From Candidatus Peregrinibacteria bacterium RIFOXYA2_FULL_41_18 (lineage in GTDB: Bacteria; Patescibacteriota; Gracilibacteria; UBA1369; UBA12470), in contig MFXH01000018.1 of the NCBI GenBank assembly GCA_001788795.1, positions 85,963 to 149,962 on the forward strand: DNA of 64,000 nucleotides, given 5' to 3'. Positions 31,995 to 40,199 of this stretch are shown piece after piece. Numbering within the stretch: position 1 is the stretch's first letter; each line of letters opens with the position of its first letter. Under the pieces are notes generated by a model. That model was not told the DNA's origin. It was given only the letters and a program-made list of their open reading frames with translations, and did not search any database. The position numbers and the translations under genes were made by a program.

Positions 31995-33149
31995 ATGAAA
32001 CGAATCTTAATAATTTGCGGCGACCTGAATCCAAACGACCTCGGCGGGGCGGAGGTGCATATTGTTGAAGTTATCAAAAGACTTGCTCATCTTGGATATA
32101 AGATTGATGTTTTTGTCGGGATCGATGATTCGATCAAATCTGTTCTAGATCATGAGAATATATCGATTCATACTGTTAAATACAGGCAAGTGAAAAATCT
32201 TTATAGCGTGTTTTATGCACGTGCGGCTTTGAAGCAGATTCGTGCGTTTTTGCGTGAAAATAAGGTGGATATTGTGCACTCGAAACAAACTTACCCTCAA
32301 GGTTATATCGCGGCTAAATTGAAGCGCGAGTTTGGATTATCTTTTTATCAAACCATTCAAAATCCTCTCGCTTACAAAGAGGAGTTGGTCGTTAAGGGTG
32401 GCATTATGAAAATGATGAGTTTTTTATGGCTAAAGTTTGCCGAGAGATGGGTCAAATTTGCGATGCGGAATACCGACTTGTGCGGATGTGTAAGCAGTTA
32501 TTCGGAGGAGAAGGCGATTATGCTCGGGGCCAAGAAAACTATGATTATTCCAAATGGCGTTGATACGAAGATTTTTCATCCTTCTACGGATAGGGTTGGT
32601 GGATATAAAATCGTTACAACTTCGACCCTAATTCCGCGCAATGGAATAGATGTGCTTGTGAGAGCTTTCGGGCATGTCGCACGCGGTATACCTGAGGCAA
32701 CGCTCGAAATTGCCGGTGAAGGACCGATGGAGGATGAGCTCAGTCACCTCGCAAAAGAGCTTGGCGTTGAGGATCGCGTGAAGTTCTTGGGGACTTTACC
32801 TCATAAGATGGTGCCGGATTTATTGCGCAGTGCAGACTTGTTTGTCAGACCTTCGCGAGCTGAGGGTTTCGGCGTTTCTTTTGTCGAAGCGATGGCTTGC
32901 GGCGTACCTGTTATTACATGCCCGAGCGGAGGGATTGTGGATTTTGTTGTTGATGGAGAGACCGGAATTTTGGTTAAGCCGGATGATCCGAAAGGGCTTG
33001 CTGAGGCGATTGAGGCTGTATTCAGCGATGTCGGGAAATTGGAAGATATGAAGAATAATGCACTGAAGATGGTGCGCGAAAGATATTCGTGGGATAAAAT
33101 TACGAATAAGGTTCGCGAAGCGTATGAGGTCATAGGTCATAGGTCATAG
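31995..33149 (+). CDS. GT4-family glycosyltransferase
   Basis: This 384-aa GT-B enzyme has the acceptor loop GDLNPNDLGGAEVHIVEVIKRL, the hinge TTSTLIPRNGIDVLV, a donor-site IAGEGPMEDEL and the E-x7-E motif in AEGFGVSFVEAMACGVP. It follows the FemAB fusion by 5 bp in the same operon. The last residues (VIGHRS) and the stop are supplied by a 7-bp-period array, so the native C-terminus may have been altered. Confidence 0.88.
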   Translation: MKRILIICGDLNPNDLGGAEVHIVEVIKRLAHLGYKIDVFVGIDDSIKSVLDHENISIHTVKYRQVKNLYSVFYARAALKQIRAFLRENKVDIVHSKQTYPQGYIAAKLKREFGLSFYQTIQNPLAYKEELVVKGGIMKMMSFLWLKFAERWVKFAMRNTDLCGCVSSYSEEKAIMLGAKKTMIIPNGVDTKIFHPSTDRVGGYKIVTTSTLIPRNGIDVLVRAFGHVARGIPEATLEIAGEGPMEDELSHLAKELGVEDRVKFLGTLPHKMVPDLLRSADLFVRPSRAEGFGVSFVEAMACGVPVITCPSGGIVDFVVDGETGILVKPDDPKGLAEAIEAVFSDVGKLEDMKNNALKMVRERYSWDKITNKVREAYEVIGHRS

Positions 33150-33162
33150 GTCATAGGTCGTA
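33128..33162. repeat. 7-bp-period array (ggtcata units)
   Basis: Four perfect ggtcata units and one ggtcgta variant are the most regular array in the window. It spans the 3' end and stop codon of the glycosyltransferase gene. Confidence 0.85.
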
Positions 33163-33201
33163 TGAAATACTTTATAGGCTTTTTACTGGCGTAAAACGGC
33201 T

Positions 33202-33216
33202 TATAATATGTATAAT
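33202..33216 (+). promoter_or_regulatory. Double TATAAT before the RfbE-like gene
   Basis: Two perfect TATAAT hexamers, 9 bp apart, lie 30-39 bp before the ATG at 33246. No strong -35 is visible. This suggests a new transcription unit after the array. Confidence 0.45.
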
Positions 33217-33245
33217 TTAATGGCAAAATTAATTCTTACTATTTT

Positions 33246-34262
33246 ATGAAGATTCTGATTACAGGCGGCGCCGGCTTTATCGGATGTAACGCCTCGGCCT
33301 ATTTCCTCGGACAAGGACATGAAGTCACGATTTTCGATAATTTTTCTCGAAAAGGAACCGAATCGAATTTCGAATGGTTAAAAAGCAAATATCCGAATGT
33401 GAATGTTGTACGCGCGGATATTAGAGATGCGGACGCGATTAAAAAGACTGTTGCCGAAGGCTCATTCGACACCGTACTGCATTTCGCAGGGCAAGTTGCT
33501 GTTACAACTTCCGTAACTGATCCGAGAGAGGATTTCGAGATCAACGCTTTGGGAACTTTTAACATGCTTGAGGCTTGCAGATTGGCACCTCAAAAACCGA
33601 TAGTTATTTATTCTTCAACAAATAAGGTTTACGGAGGAATGGAGGATATTGCAACCATCGAGCGAAATGGCAGATATGAGTATCGTGATTTACCTGCCGG
33701 CGTTCCGGAAAACAGAATCCTCGACTTCCACTCTCCTTATGGATGCAGCAAGGGCTGTGCCGATCAGTATGTAAGAGATTATTCCCGTATTTACGGACTT
33801 AAAACCGTTGTTTTCAGACAGTCTTGCATCTATGGTTATCGTCAATTCGGCGTCGAGGATCAAGGATGGGTTGCTTGGTTTATTATCGCAATTGTTTTGG
33901 GCAAACAGCTTACAATCTATGGAGATGGCAAACAGGTTCGAGACATATTATTCATTGAAGATTTGGTTGCCGGATATGATGCGGCTATCCGCAATATCGA
34001 GAAGTGCGCAGGGCAGGTTTATAACGTCGGAGGAGGCGCAGGTAATCAGATGTCGCTGCTTGAATTGATTGCGTTTTTGGAGAAATTTACAGGCAAAAAA
34101 ATTGAGTATAAATTCGCAGATTGGAGACCCGGCGATCAGCCTGTATTCGTTTGCGATATTGCAAAAGCGAAGAAGGATTTCGGATGGGAGCCGAAGGTCG
34201 CTGTTGAGCAAGGTGTAAAGAAGTTATTTGATTGGGTGAGCGAGAATAAGAATTTATTTTAG
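33246..34262 (+). CDS. CDP-paratose 2-epimerase-like SDR (RfbE/Tyv family)
   Basis: This 338-aa extended SDR has the NAD motif GGAGFIG. The family-specific blocks are strong: FDNFSRKGTESNFEWL, AGQVAVTTSVTDPREDFEIN, YSSTNKVYGG, LDFHSPYGCSKGCADQYV (YxxxK) and FEDQGW-like GVEDQGWVAWF. These match CDP-paratose 2-epimerase, which makes CDP-tyvelose, a 3,6-dideoxyhexose. No CDP-glucose synthase or dehydratase is in the window, so the actual substrate may be another NDP-sugar. It starts a transcription unit with the GT4 gene downstream. Confidence 0.8.
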   Translation: MKILITGGAGFIGCNASAYFLGQGHEVTIFDNFSRKGTESNFEWLKSKYPNVNVVRADIRDADAIKKTVAEGSFDTVLHFAGQVAVTTSVTDPREDFEINALGTFNMLEACRLAPQKPIVIYSSTNKVYGGMEDIATIERNGRYEYRDLPAGVPENRILDFHSPYGCSKGCADQYVRDYSRIYGLKTVVFRQSCIYGYRQFGVEDQGWVAWFIIAIVLGKQLTIYGDGKQVRDILFIEDLVAGYDAAIRNIEKCAGQVYNVGGGAGNQMSLLELIAFLEKFTGKKIEYKFADWRPGDQPVFVCDIAKAKKDFGWEPKVAVEQGVKKLFDWVSENKNLF

Positions 34263-34268
34263 AAGTTT

Positions 34269-34293
34269 GTAACTAGTAACTGGTAACTTGTAG
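34269..34293. repeat. 7-bp-period array (gtaactN units)
   Basis: Three units (gtaacta, gtaactg, gtaactt) and a partial fourth fill nearly the whole gap between the RfbE-like gene and the next glycosyltransferase gene. Confidence 0.75.
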
Positions 34294-34298
34294 TTTTG

Positions 34299-35435
34299 AT
34301 GAGAATCTTAATAGTCACACCTATCTTCCCACCTGTAATCGGAGGCCCTGCAACTTATACTTGGGAGCTTGCGCATAAGCTTGTTAATGACGAGGTGAGT
34401 ATTATTGCTTTTGGAGATATCCTCAAACCAATCGATTGCGCTAAATTGTATCAGATAAAAGTTCGTGCCGGTTTGCTGAAAAAAATACCCTTTATCGGCT
34501 CTTTTTTGCGTCAATTTGAACTGTTTTTTGCCGTAATGAAATATGGCCGTAAGGCTGATTTGATTTATCTGCAAGGACCTCTTGTCGTCGGATTTTTTGG
34601 TGGCTTGGCAGCGAAATTCATAAGCAAACCGACAGTTATGAAGTTTGTCGGCGACATTGCTTGGGAAACCGCTCACCGCAGAGGTAAGACAGAGAAAAAT
34701 CTTGATGAATTCTTGGCCTGTGGTGATGGAGGGATCTCTCGCAGATTACAACGTTCGGCGTTTAGACGAGCTGATGCAGTCGTCGTACCGTCTAATTATC
34801 TAAAAGAGGTTCTTGTCCGTCATTATTTGATTCCAGAGAAGAAGATTTTTGTTGTTTATAATGCAATTGATATACCTTTTATACATAAGAAAGGACATGA
34901 TGGTACAAAGACTATAGTGACAGTAGGCAGATTGGTGCCGCATAAAAATATTGCAGGAATAATCGAAGCGCTGGGGATAGTTGGCAGATTGCAGATGGCA
35001 GATTACAGATTGAAAATTGTTGGGGAAGGACCGGAGGGGACGCGTCTCCGCCAGCTCGCGCATGATCTAGGTATTACCGAAAAAGTGCGGTTTTTGGGCG
35101 CTCTATCTCATGAAGATACGTTGAAAGAAATTGCCCATGCGGATCTTTTTATATTAAATTCCAATTACGAAGGCTTGCCTCATGTCATAGTAGAGGCGAT
35201 GTATCTGCGCACGCCCGTCATCGCGACAAACATCTCCGGCACAAATGAAATCGCGACCGTCAGAACGGCAATCCTTACCAAGCCTAATAATCCGTCCGAT
35301 CTTGCAAGAAATATCAATGCTGCCGAATCCATAGACAATACCGAAGAAGCTTATAGATTCGTCTCGGAAAATTTCAACCAGGAAAAGAGTCTGAGAAAGC
35401 TTCGAGATCTTTTTTTGAATCTCTGTCAAAAATAA
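34299..35435 (+). CDS. GT4-family glycosyltransferase
   Basis: This 378-aa GT-B enzyme opens RILIVTPIFPPVIGGPATYTWEL and has TVGRLVPHKNIAGI, KIVGEGPEGTRL and the E-x7-E motif in YEGLPHVIVEAMYLRTP. I use the ATG at 34299; the track opens at TTG three bases earlier. A 7-bp-period array (34983-35010) is read in frame as RLQMADYRL between the donor-domain helix and strand. The 3' end overlaps the convergent gtrA-like gene by 62 bp. Confidence 0.87.
   Translation: MRILIVTPIFPPVIGGPATYTWELAHKLVNDEVSIIAFGDILKPIDCAKLYQIKVRAGLLKKIPFIGSFLRQFELFFAVMKYGRKADLIYLQGPLVVGFFGGLAAKFISKPTVMKFVGDIAWETAHRRGKTEKNLDEFLACGDGGISRRLQRSAFRRADAVVVPSNYLKEVLVRHYLIPEKKIFVVYNAIDIPFIHKKGHDGTKTIVTVGRLVPHKNIAGIIEALGIVGRLQMADYRLKIVGEGPEGTRLRQLAHDLGITEKVRFLGALSHEDTLKEIAHADLFILNSNYEGLPHVIVEAMYLRTPVIATNISGTNEIATVRTAILTKPNNPSDLARNINAAESIDNTEEAYRFVSENFNQEKSLRKLRDLFLNLCQK
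34983..35010. repeat. 7-bp-period array inside a glycosyltransferase gene
   Basis: Four units (ggcagat, tgcagat, ggcagat, tacagat) are translated in frame at a surface position of the donor domain, where GT4 proteins normally vary in loop length. Confidence 0.65.
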
Positions 35436-35820
35436 AGAATTTGCTTCCGATGAAGTTCCAAAATAGAACGACTCCTATCGCACAAGCTTTTGCGATTAAA
35501 TCGTGCATTCCGAAACGATCCACAAGCGTATATAAAATCGCTTCGGAAAGTCCCAACCCGATTGTATAAACACTCGCGTATTTCGCAAATTGCATTCCAA
35601 CTTTTTTATGATTGCTTTTGAATGTAAATCTTCTGTTAAGAATATAGCTGTTCGCAAGCGCTATTATGAAAGATATTGCATTCGCCAAAAGATAATATTG
35701 CATGAAAAAATCCATCGTCCTGGTTAATGCAGTATAAGTACCGACATCAACAATTGTGCTTATGCCTCCGACTATGCAAAATTTTATAAATTGCCTGAAA
35801 TTTGGCGGTAACTTAATCAT
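35374..35820 (-). CDS. GtrA-family flippase-like membrane protein
   Basis: This 148-aa protein has four helices of the GtrA type (FIKFCIVGGISTIVDVGTYTAL, LANAISFIIALANSYILNRRFTF, VGMQFAKYASVYTIGLGLSEAIL, KACAIGVVLFWNFIGSKFFIF). It is thought to flip polyprenyl-linked sugars. The track opens at 35886, but I chose the ATG at 35820, which overlaps the stop of the upstream GT-C-like gene by 8 bp. The last 62 bp overlap the convergent GT4 gene. Confidence 0.85.
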   Translation of the reverse strand: MIKLPPNFRQFIKFCIVGGISTIVDVGTYTALTRTMDFFMQYYLLANAISFIIALANSYILNRRFTFKSNHKKVGMQFAKYASVYTIGLGLSEAILYTLVDRFGMHDLIAKACAIGVVLFWNFIGSKFFIFDRDSKKDLEAFSDSFPG

Positions 35821-37291
35821 TTTTATAAATTGAAACGACTCCTTGTTCAAAAACCGAATCGATGCCTTCCAGCATCTTGATTTCATCTTGCGATAACACT
35901 GTACCGTCTTGAATCATTAAATAGTCATGATCAAATAATTCTTCTGTAATTGACGTGCTTACGTTTTCCTTGTTGCCATCTCCATAAGCCAATATCCATT
36001 CATAAGATCTGAATGATGATGCTCCGCTTATATTATTCACCAACCAAAAATCCGCTCCTAAATCATTCAAGTATTGAGCAGATGCCAACTCGTCTTGCGT
36101 TATCGCTGGCTCGATTTCCGCTACCAGCAATCCTAAGAGAGCCGCTTGCCACAGCACTCCAACCGTCAATATCGCAAAACATATTTTTTTCAATTTAGGT
36201 ACTGATTTCATCATTTCGAATGCTAAGTACGCCGTCAAAATCGTCAGTATGATGAAATGGAACGCCTGATATCGATAAACAAATAAGCTCAGCCATATCT
36301 CATCAGGCACCAAGAAATTCGTCAGATTGACGATTATAAAAGATGGGATTGCAAGTCCGAGAATTTTCCAGTTTTGTTTGTAAAAAGCATAAATAAATCC
36401 CGCGAATCCGAGTATTATCAACACCGGTCCGTCAGTTATAATTCCGTAATGCCAAAACTGAGGAACTTTGTCATAAAACTTCAAATAATCTATCCATTCG
36501 GAAACCCAATACGTTCTCGTACCTGCCAGCACAAAAGGTATAAAAGTTGCCATGAATGCGACTACCGATATCAAAATCGTGTAAATTATCGTCGAAATCG
36601 TCTTTTCTCCAAGCACGCCTAAATCGAATTTTATCTCCGGAAGTTTTATGCGTGCATTTTTCAAAACTTTTATTCCAATCCATAGGCCGATCATCAAGCA
36701 TATCGTGAATAGAAATTGAACCGTATGGCTGCCGGCAACAAGGATCAAGGAGCAAGACACAAGGATCAGAGAAGATTTTTTGTTTTTCTCAAGATATTCA
36801 AGGTAGTAATAAATGGCGGGAATACTGAAAGCCATGGCGCAGACATTCGCCCAATTCCCTCCGAATAACAGGAAGTACAGCCTAAAATTAATTGCGTTAA
36901 ACAGTGTCGTTATAAGTGCGATATTTCTTGATCCTGTAAGTTTCTTAACAAGAAGATATAAATAAAAATTCGCCAAAACCAATAGAATGCCCAGCGCTCC
37001 TCCATTTATAACAATCCTTTCTCCAAAAATCTTAATAAATCCAGCCATGTAAACTATAGGTGCCGGCAAAAATTCGTTTATATGCGTTGCTTCATCCCCT
37101 TTTGCAGGGATGAAATCCTGCAGCTCCGCGAAAAAATCACCCGTATCAGCAAGCTGTTTCGATGTTTCAAAATATGTAAGACCGTCCGTTTGAGTTACAG
37201 GTAGTGGCGTCAAAAAAGTCGGATATAAAACAACTGCCAGATTTATGGCAAGGATTAAAATAAGCAAAATGTTTTGTCTGATTTTTCCCAT
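35813..37291 (-). CDS. Polytopic GT-C-like membrane protein
   Basis: This 492-aa protein has about 11 hydrophobic helices and a C-terminal extracytoplasmic part (about 400-492) with a SASSFRSYEWILAY segment. The first outer loop has an acidic pair region (TDGLTYFETSKQLADTGDF), as in lipid-linked-sugar-dependent GT-C enzymes. Specific family membership is not certain. It forms a coupled unit with the methyltransferase gene upstream and gtrA downstream, consistent with glycan modification at the outer membrane face. A 7-bp-period array in helix 6 encodes the repeat LILVSCSLILV. Confidence 0.7.
   Translation of the reverse strand: MGKIRQNILLILILAINLAVVLYPTFLTPLPVTQTDGLTYFETSKQLADTGDFFAELQDFIPAKGDEATHINEFLPAPIVYMAGFIKIFGERIVINGGALGILLVLANFYLYLLVKKLTGSRNIALITTLFNAINFRLYFLLFGGNWANVCAMAFSIPAIYYYLEYLEKNKKSSLILVSCSLILVAGSHTVQFLFTICLMIGLWIGIKVLKNARIKLPEIKFDLGVLGEKTISTIIYTILISVVAFMATFIPFVLAGTRTYWVSEWIDYLKFYDKVPQFWHYGIITDGPVLIILGFAGFIYAFYKQNWKILGLAIPSFIIVNLTNFLVPDEIWLSLFVYRYQAFHFIILTILTAYLAFEMMKSVPKLKKICFAILTVGVLWQAALLGLLVAEIEPAITQDELASAQYLNDLGADFWLVNNISGASSFRSYEWILAYGDGNKENVSTSITEELFDHDYLMIQDGTVLSQDEIKMLEGIDSVFEQGVVSIYKND
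36741..36775. repeat. 7-bp-period array inside a transmembrane helix coding region
   Basis: Five units (aggatca, aggagca, agacaca, aggatca, gagaaga) share 17 consecutive bases with the 35-bp element. Read on the minus strand, the 21-bp superperiod encodes a hydrophobic repeat that fits a helix. Confidence 0.65.
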
Positions 37292-37303
37292 AGTACGGTT
37301 ATT

Positions 37304-37993
37304 TTATCTCATCTTCTTGAAAATTGCGACAATCGGATTTCGGGAAAGCCCAACATACTTGATTCCCAAAAGCTCGAGGTCGTATTTCTCGAAGTATGAT
37401 TTTATGCCTATCCGTCCGAAATGATAGTATTTCGAACTTGCATCATTCGCATATTTTTTGTTGCGCGTCAACCTTGAGATGGACTTCGGAATATTTCGCA
37501 AGAAAACTCCCGGCGAAAAATGATTAATGAAATCACAGATCAAAATGCCGTCTTTTTTGAGAGAACGGGCTACTGCCGGAACCGCATCTTTGTAAGTTGC
37601 GGCTGAGGCAAAACCAGTTGAAATCATGATGTCTTGAGAGTTTGCGCCAAGCAGTTTATCGATTTCATACACGTTTAACTGTTTGAAGTCTACATCCTCT
37701 TTTTTATTGAAATCCGCAAATGTTTTTTTGGCTTTCTCGATACATTCCGGCACCAAATCCGTTAAGCAGTATGAAAACTCTTTGTTTTCTTCGGTTAAAA
37801 ATTCGCAGATTTTTAATCCGAGATATCCGTTTCCGCATCCGACCTCTGTGATCCTGTAATTTCCCCTATTTAACTTTTTCAACCATTTTATCATTAATTT
37901 CGCTTCTTTTTCTTGTATTTTTCTCATCTTAACCGAATCCCAGTATTGATTTTCTTTCGAGGTTTCCTCCCATTTTTTCAGTTCAGAGTGCAT
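37304..37993 (-). CDS. Class I SAM-dependent methyltransferase
   Basis: This 229-aa protein has the SAM-binding motif ITEVGCGNGYLGLKI near residue 50, an acidic motif II region (YCLTDLVPECIEKAK) and LKKDGILICDFIN as post-motif strand. It starts the minus-strand unit with the GT-C-like and GtrA genes (12-bp gap), suggesting methylation of a glycan or lipid carrier. Substrate unknown. Confidence 0.8.
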   Translation of the reverse strand: MHSELKKWEETSKENQYWDSVKMRKIQEKEAKLMIKWLKKLNRGNYRITEVGCGNGYLGLKICEFLTEENKEFSYCLTDLVPECIEKAKKTFADFNKKEDVDFKQLNVYEIDKLLGANSQDIMISTGFASAATYKDAVPAVARSLKKDGILICDFINHFSPGVFLRNIPKSISRLTRNKKYANDASSKYYHFGRIGIKSYFEKYDLELLGIKYVGLSRNPIVAIFKKMR

Positions 37994-38094
37994 TTTGTAA
38001 GTTTAAGACTGCTCGAGAATAATCTTTTTGTATTAAAATTCAATACTCAATTTACGTCAAATGCTGGAAAAACTCACCTAATCGTGGTAAAAGT

Positions 38095-38129
38095 TATCCA
38101 CTATTCACTACAAATTATTCACTATACAT
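38095..38129. repeat. 7-bp-period array (tattcac units)
   Basis: Five units (tatccac, tattcac, tacaaat, tattcac, tatacat) occupy the space upstream of the UDP-xylose synthase gene. The ATG of that gene begins in the last unit. Confidence 0.7.
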
Positions 38130-39078
38130 GAAGGCAATAGTTACAGGAGGATCCGGGTTCATAGGAAGCCATTTATGCGAAAGGCTTCTAGATAAAGGTT
38201 ATAAGGTTATCTGTATAGATAATTTTATTACCGGCGATCATGCGAATGTTGAGCATTTCCTGAAGAATCCCAATTTCAGGTTGATTGAGCATGATATTAC
38301 GAACCCTATTCTAGGAGAAGAATTGGATCTCGAAGGGGTTTCGGAGGTTTTCAACCTCGCATGTCCCGCATCCCCTATCGATTACCAGAAAATCCCTCTT
38401 GAAACATTATGGGTCAGCGCCGCCGGAACGAAAAATATGCTCGACCTTGCGGTGAAATTAAAAGCCAAGTTTCTACATACTTCAACTTCAGAGGTCTATG
38501 GCGACCCTCTTGAACATCCTCAGAGAGAGTCTTACTGGGGAAATGTGAATTGCTTGGGTGTTCGCAGTTGTTATGATGAAGGGAAGCGTTTTGCCGAAAG
38601 TCTCGTTGTGAATTACGGACATAAATACGGCATCAAAACTAAGATTATAAGAATTTTCAATACCTATGGTCCGCGCATGCGCGCGCACGACGGAAGAGTC
38701 ATACCGAATTTCATAACTCAATCTCTTGCCGGAAAACCTATAACAATTTATGGCGACGGATATCAAACGAGATCTTTCTGCTATGTTGACGATATGGTTG
38801 ATGGAATTATTGCGATGATGGCGAAAGAAGGTTTCAAAGGACCGGTCAACTTGGGAAATCCCGAGGAGTATTCGATTAAGATGTTGGCAGAAAAAATCGT
38901 AGAACTCACGGATTCAAAAAGTAAAATAATTTATAAAGATTTGCCTCAGGACGACCCAAAGGTGCGCAGACCGGATATCACTCTCGCAAAAAAAGAGCTC
39001 GGATTTGAACCAAAAATCGGATTTGAACAAGGACTTAAAAAAACCATTGAATGGTTCAAGAAAAAAGGCACATATTAA
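38128..39078 (+). CDS. uxs: UDP-glucuronate decarboxylase (UDP-xylose synthase)
   Basis: It converts UDP-GlcA to UDP-xylose. The 316-aa extended SDR has GGSGFIGSHLC and the UXS signatures FNLACPASPIDYQ, TSEVYGDPLEHPQ, SCYDEGKRFAE (YxxxK) and YGPRMRAHDGRVIPNF. The substrate can come from the UDP-glucose dehydrogenase at 49974-51284. It is first in a plus-strand operon with two glycosyltransferases, a hexapeptide acyltransferase and an RmlC-like enzyme. Confidence 0.92.
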   Translation: MKAIVTGGSGFIGSHLCERLLDKGYKVICIDNFITGDHANVEHFLKNPNFRLIEHDITNPILGEELDLEGVSEVFNLACPASPIDYQKIPLETLWVSAAGTKNMLDLAVKLKAKFLHTSTSEVYGDPLEHPQRESYWGNVNCLGVRSCYDEGKRFAESLVVNYGHKYGIKTKIIRIFNTYGPRMRAHDGRVIPNFITQSLAGKPITIYGDGYQTRSFCYVDDMVDGIIAMMAKEGFKGPVNLGNPEEYSIKMLAEKIVELTDSKSKIIYKDLPQDDPKVRRPDITLAKKELGFEPKIGFEQGLKKTIEWFKKKGTY

Positions 39079-40199
39079 TGTTAACCGGAGATTCCGGTAT
39101 CGCTTACAACAAGCAGAATGTCTTTTTTGAAATGTTGCGCGGATTTTCCGAACATTTTGAACGCGTATCTGTTATATGTCCAAGCAATGAAAAAGGTGGC
39201 GTAATTCAAATACATAAGAATGTTTATTTATATCCGTCATCTTACAAGAAATTTTTACATTTGGATTTTTTCAGGCATAAAAATTTCATACTAAAAACGG
39301 TTCGCGAAATACACAAGAAAAATCATATCGATCTGATTACCGCTCATGCAATACCGCCTTGTTTTGCAAATGTAAAAGCTGCGATGGCATTATCAAAAGA
39401 GCTTAATGTGCATTATGTGGTAGAGCTCATGCATATACCCGGCTATCCGAAAGCTGAAAATTGGATGGAACGAATCGAGCGTGCTTCTTTAAACAAATTT
39501 TTCAAGAAAAATCGAAATAATATTCCGCATTTGCGATTGATAAACAAGTCTGACACTTATAATTATGTTACCGACAGGCTTGGATTTCCAAAAGATAAAA
39601 TCCTGCATATACCGGCTTTTTATTTGGATTTCGAGGTTTTTAAAACCGATGATTCCGTTGTGCGAAATTCCAAGCAGTTTGTTTTCTGTGGACGACTTGA
39701 AAAAAATAAAGGATTGGATTTGCTTCTCGACGCTGCAGATAAGGTTGCTGCCGAAGTACCGGAGTTCGAATTGAAAATCGTCGGTGACGGTAGCATGCGT
39801 GATTTTGTACAAAAAAGAACCAATAAAAACATTGAACTCCTCGGATGGCTTCCTACTCAAAAAGATGTTGCGCAGATTTATCAGACGAGCGCCGGCATAG
39901 TTATGACTTCTTATAATGAAGGCGGACCGCGCGTAACGCTTGAAGCGATGGCTTGCGGAGCTCTTAGTATTACAACGCGTGTCGGTGTTATGAATGAGGT
40001 TGTTCTGGATAGGAAGAATGCATTGTTTATCGATTGGGATGCCAGTGATATTGCAGAAAAGATTTTATGGGCGATAAAAAATCCCGATGACTCGGCAGAA
40101 ATTGCGGAAGAAGGGCGAAAGAGCGTTCAAAAATTCGAGTATCGTGAAGCGCTTAAGTTTTACGCGGATACATATTTAAACTTGATTGATGCAAAATAA
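39051..40199 (+). CDS. GT4-family glycosyltransferase
   Basis: This 382-aa GT-B enzyme starts with HILMLTGDSGIAYNKQNVFFEML, and the donor half has FVFCGRLEKNKGLDLLL, KIVGDGSMRDF and the E-x7-E motif in NEGGPRVTLEAMACG. The ATG at 39051 lies 28 bp inside the uxs gene but gives the expected first beta-strand, so I kept it. No anchor or signal is seen. Confidence 0.85.
   Translation: MVQEKRHILMLTGDSGIAYNKQNVFFEMLRGFSEHFERVSVICPSNEKGGVIQIHKNVYLYPSSYKKFLHLDFFRHKNFILKTVREIHKKNHIDLITAHAIPPCFANVKAAMALSKELNVHYVVELMHIPGYPKAENWMERIERASLNKFFKKNRNNIPHLRLINKSDTYNYVTDRLGFPKDKILHIPAFYLDFEVFKTDDSVVRNSKQFVFCGRLEKNKGLDLLLDAADKVAAEVPEFELKIVGDGSMRDFVQKRTNKNIELLGWLPTQKDVAQIYQTSAGIVMTSYNEGGPRVTLEAMACGALSITTRVGVMNEVVLDRKNALFIDWDASDIAEKILWAIKNPDDSAEIAEEGRKSVQKFEYREALKFYADTYLNLIDAK

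Noticed and set aside
33128-33162. ggtcata repeats as a possible CRISPR array
   Set aside because: Units are contiguous 7-mers without spacers, total only 35 bp, and no cas genes occur in the window.
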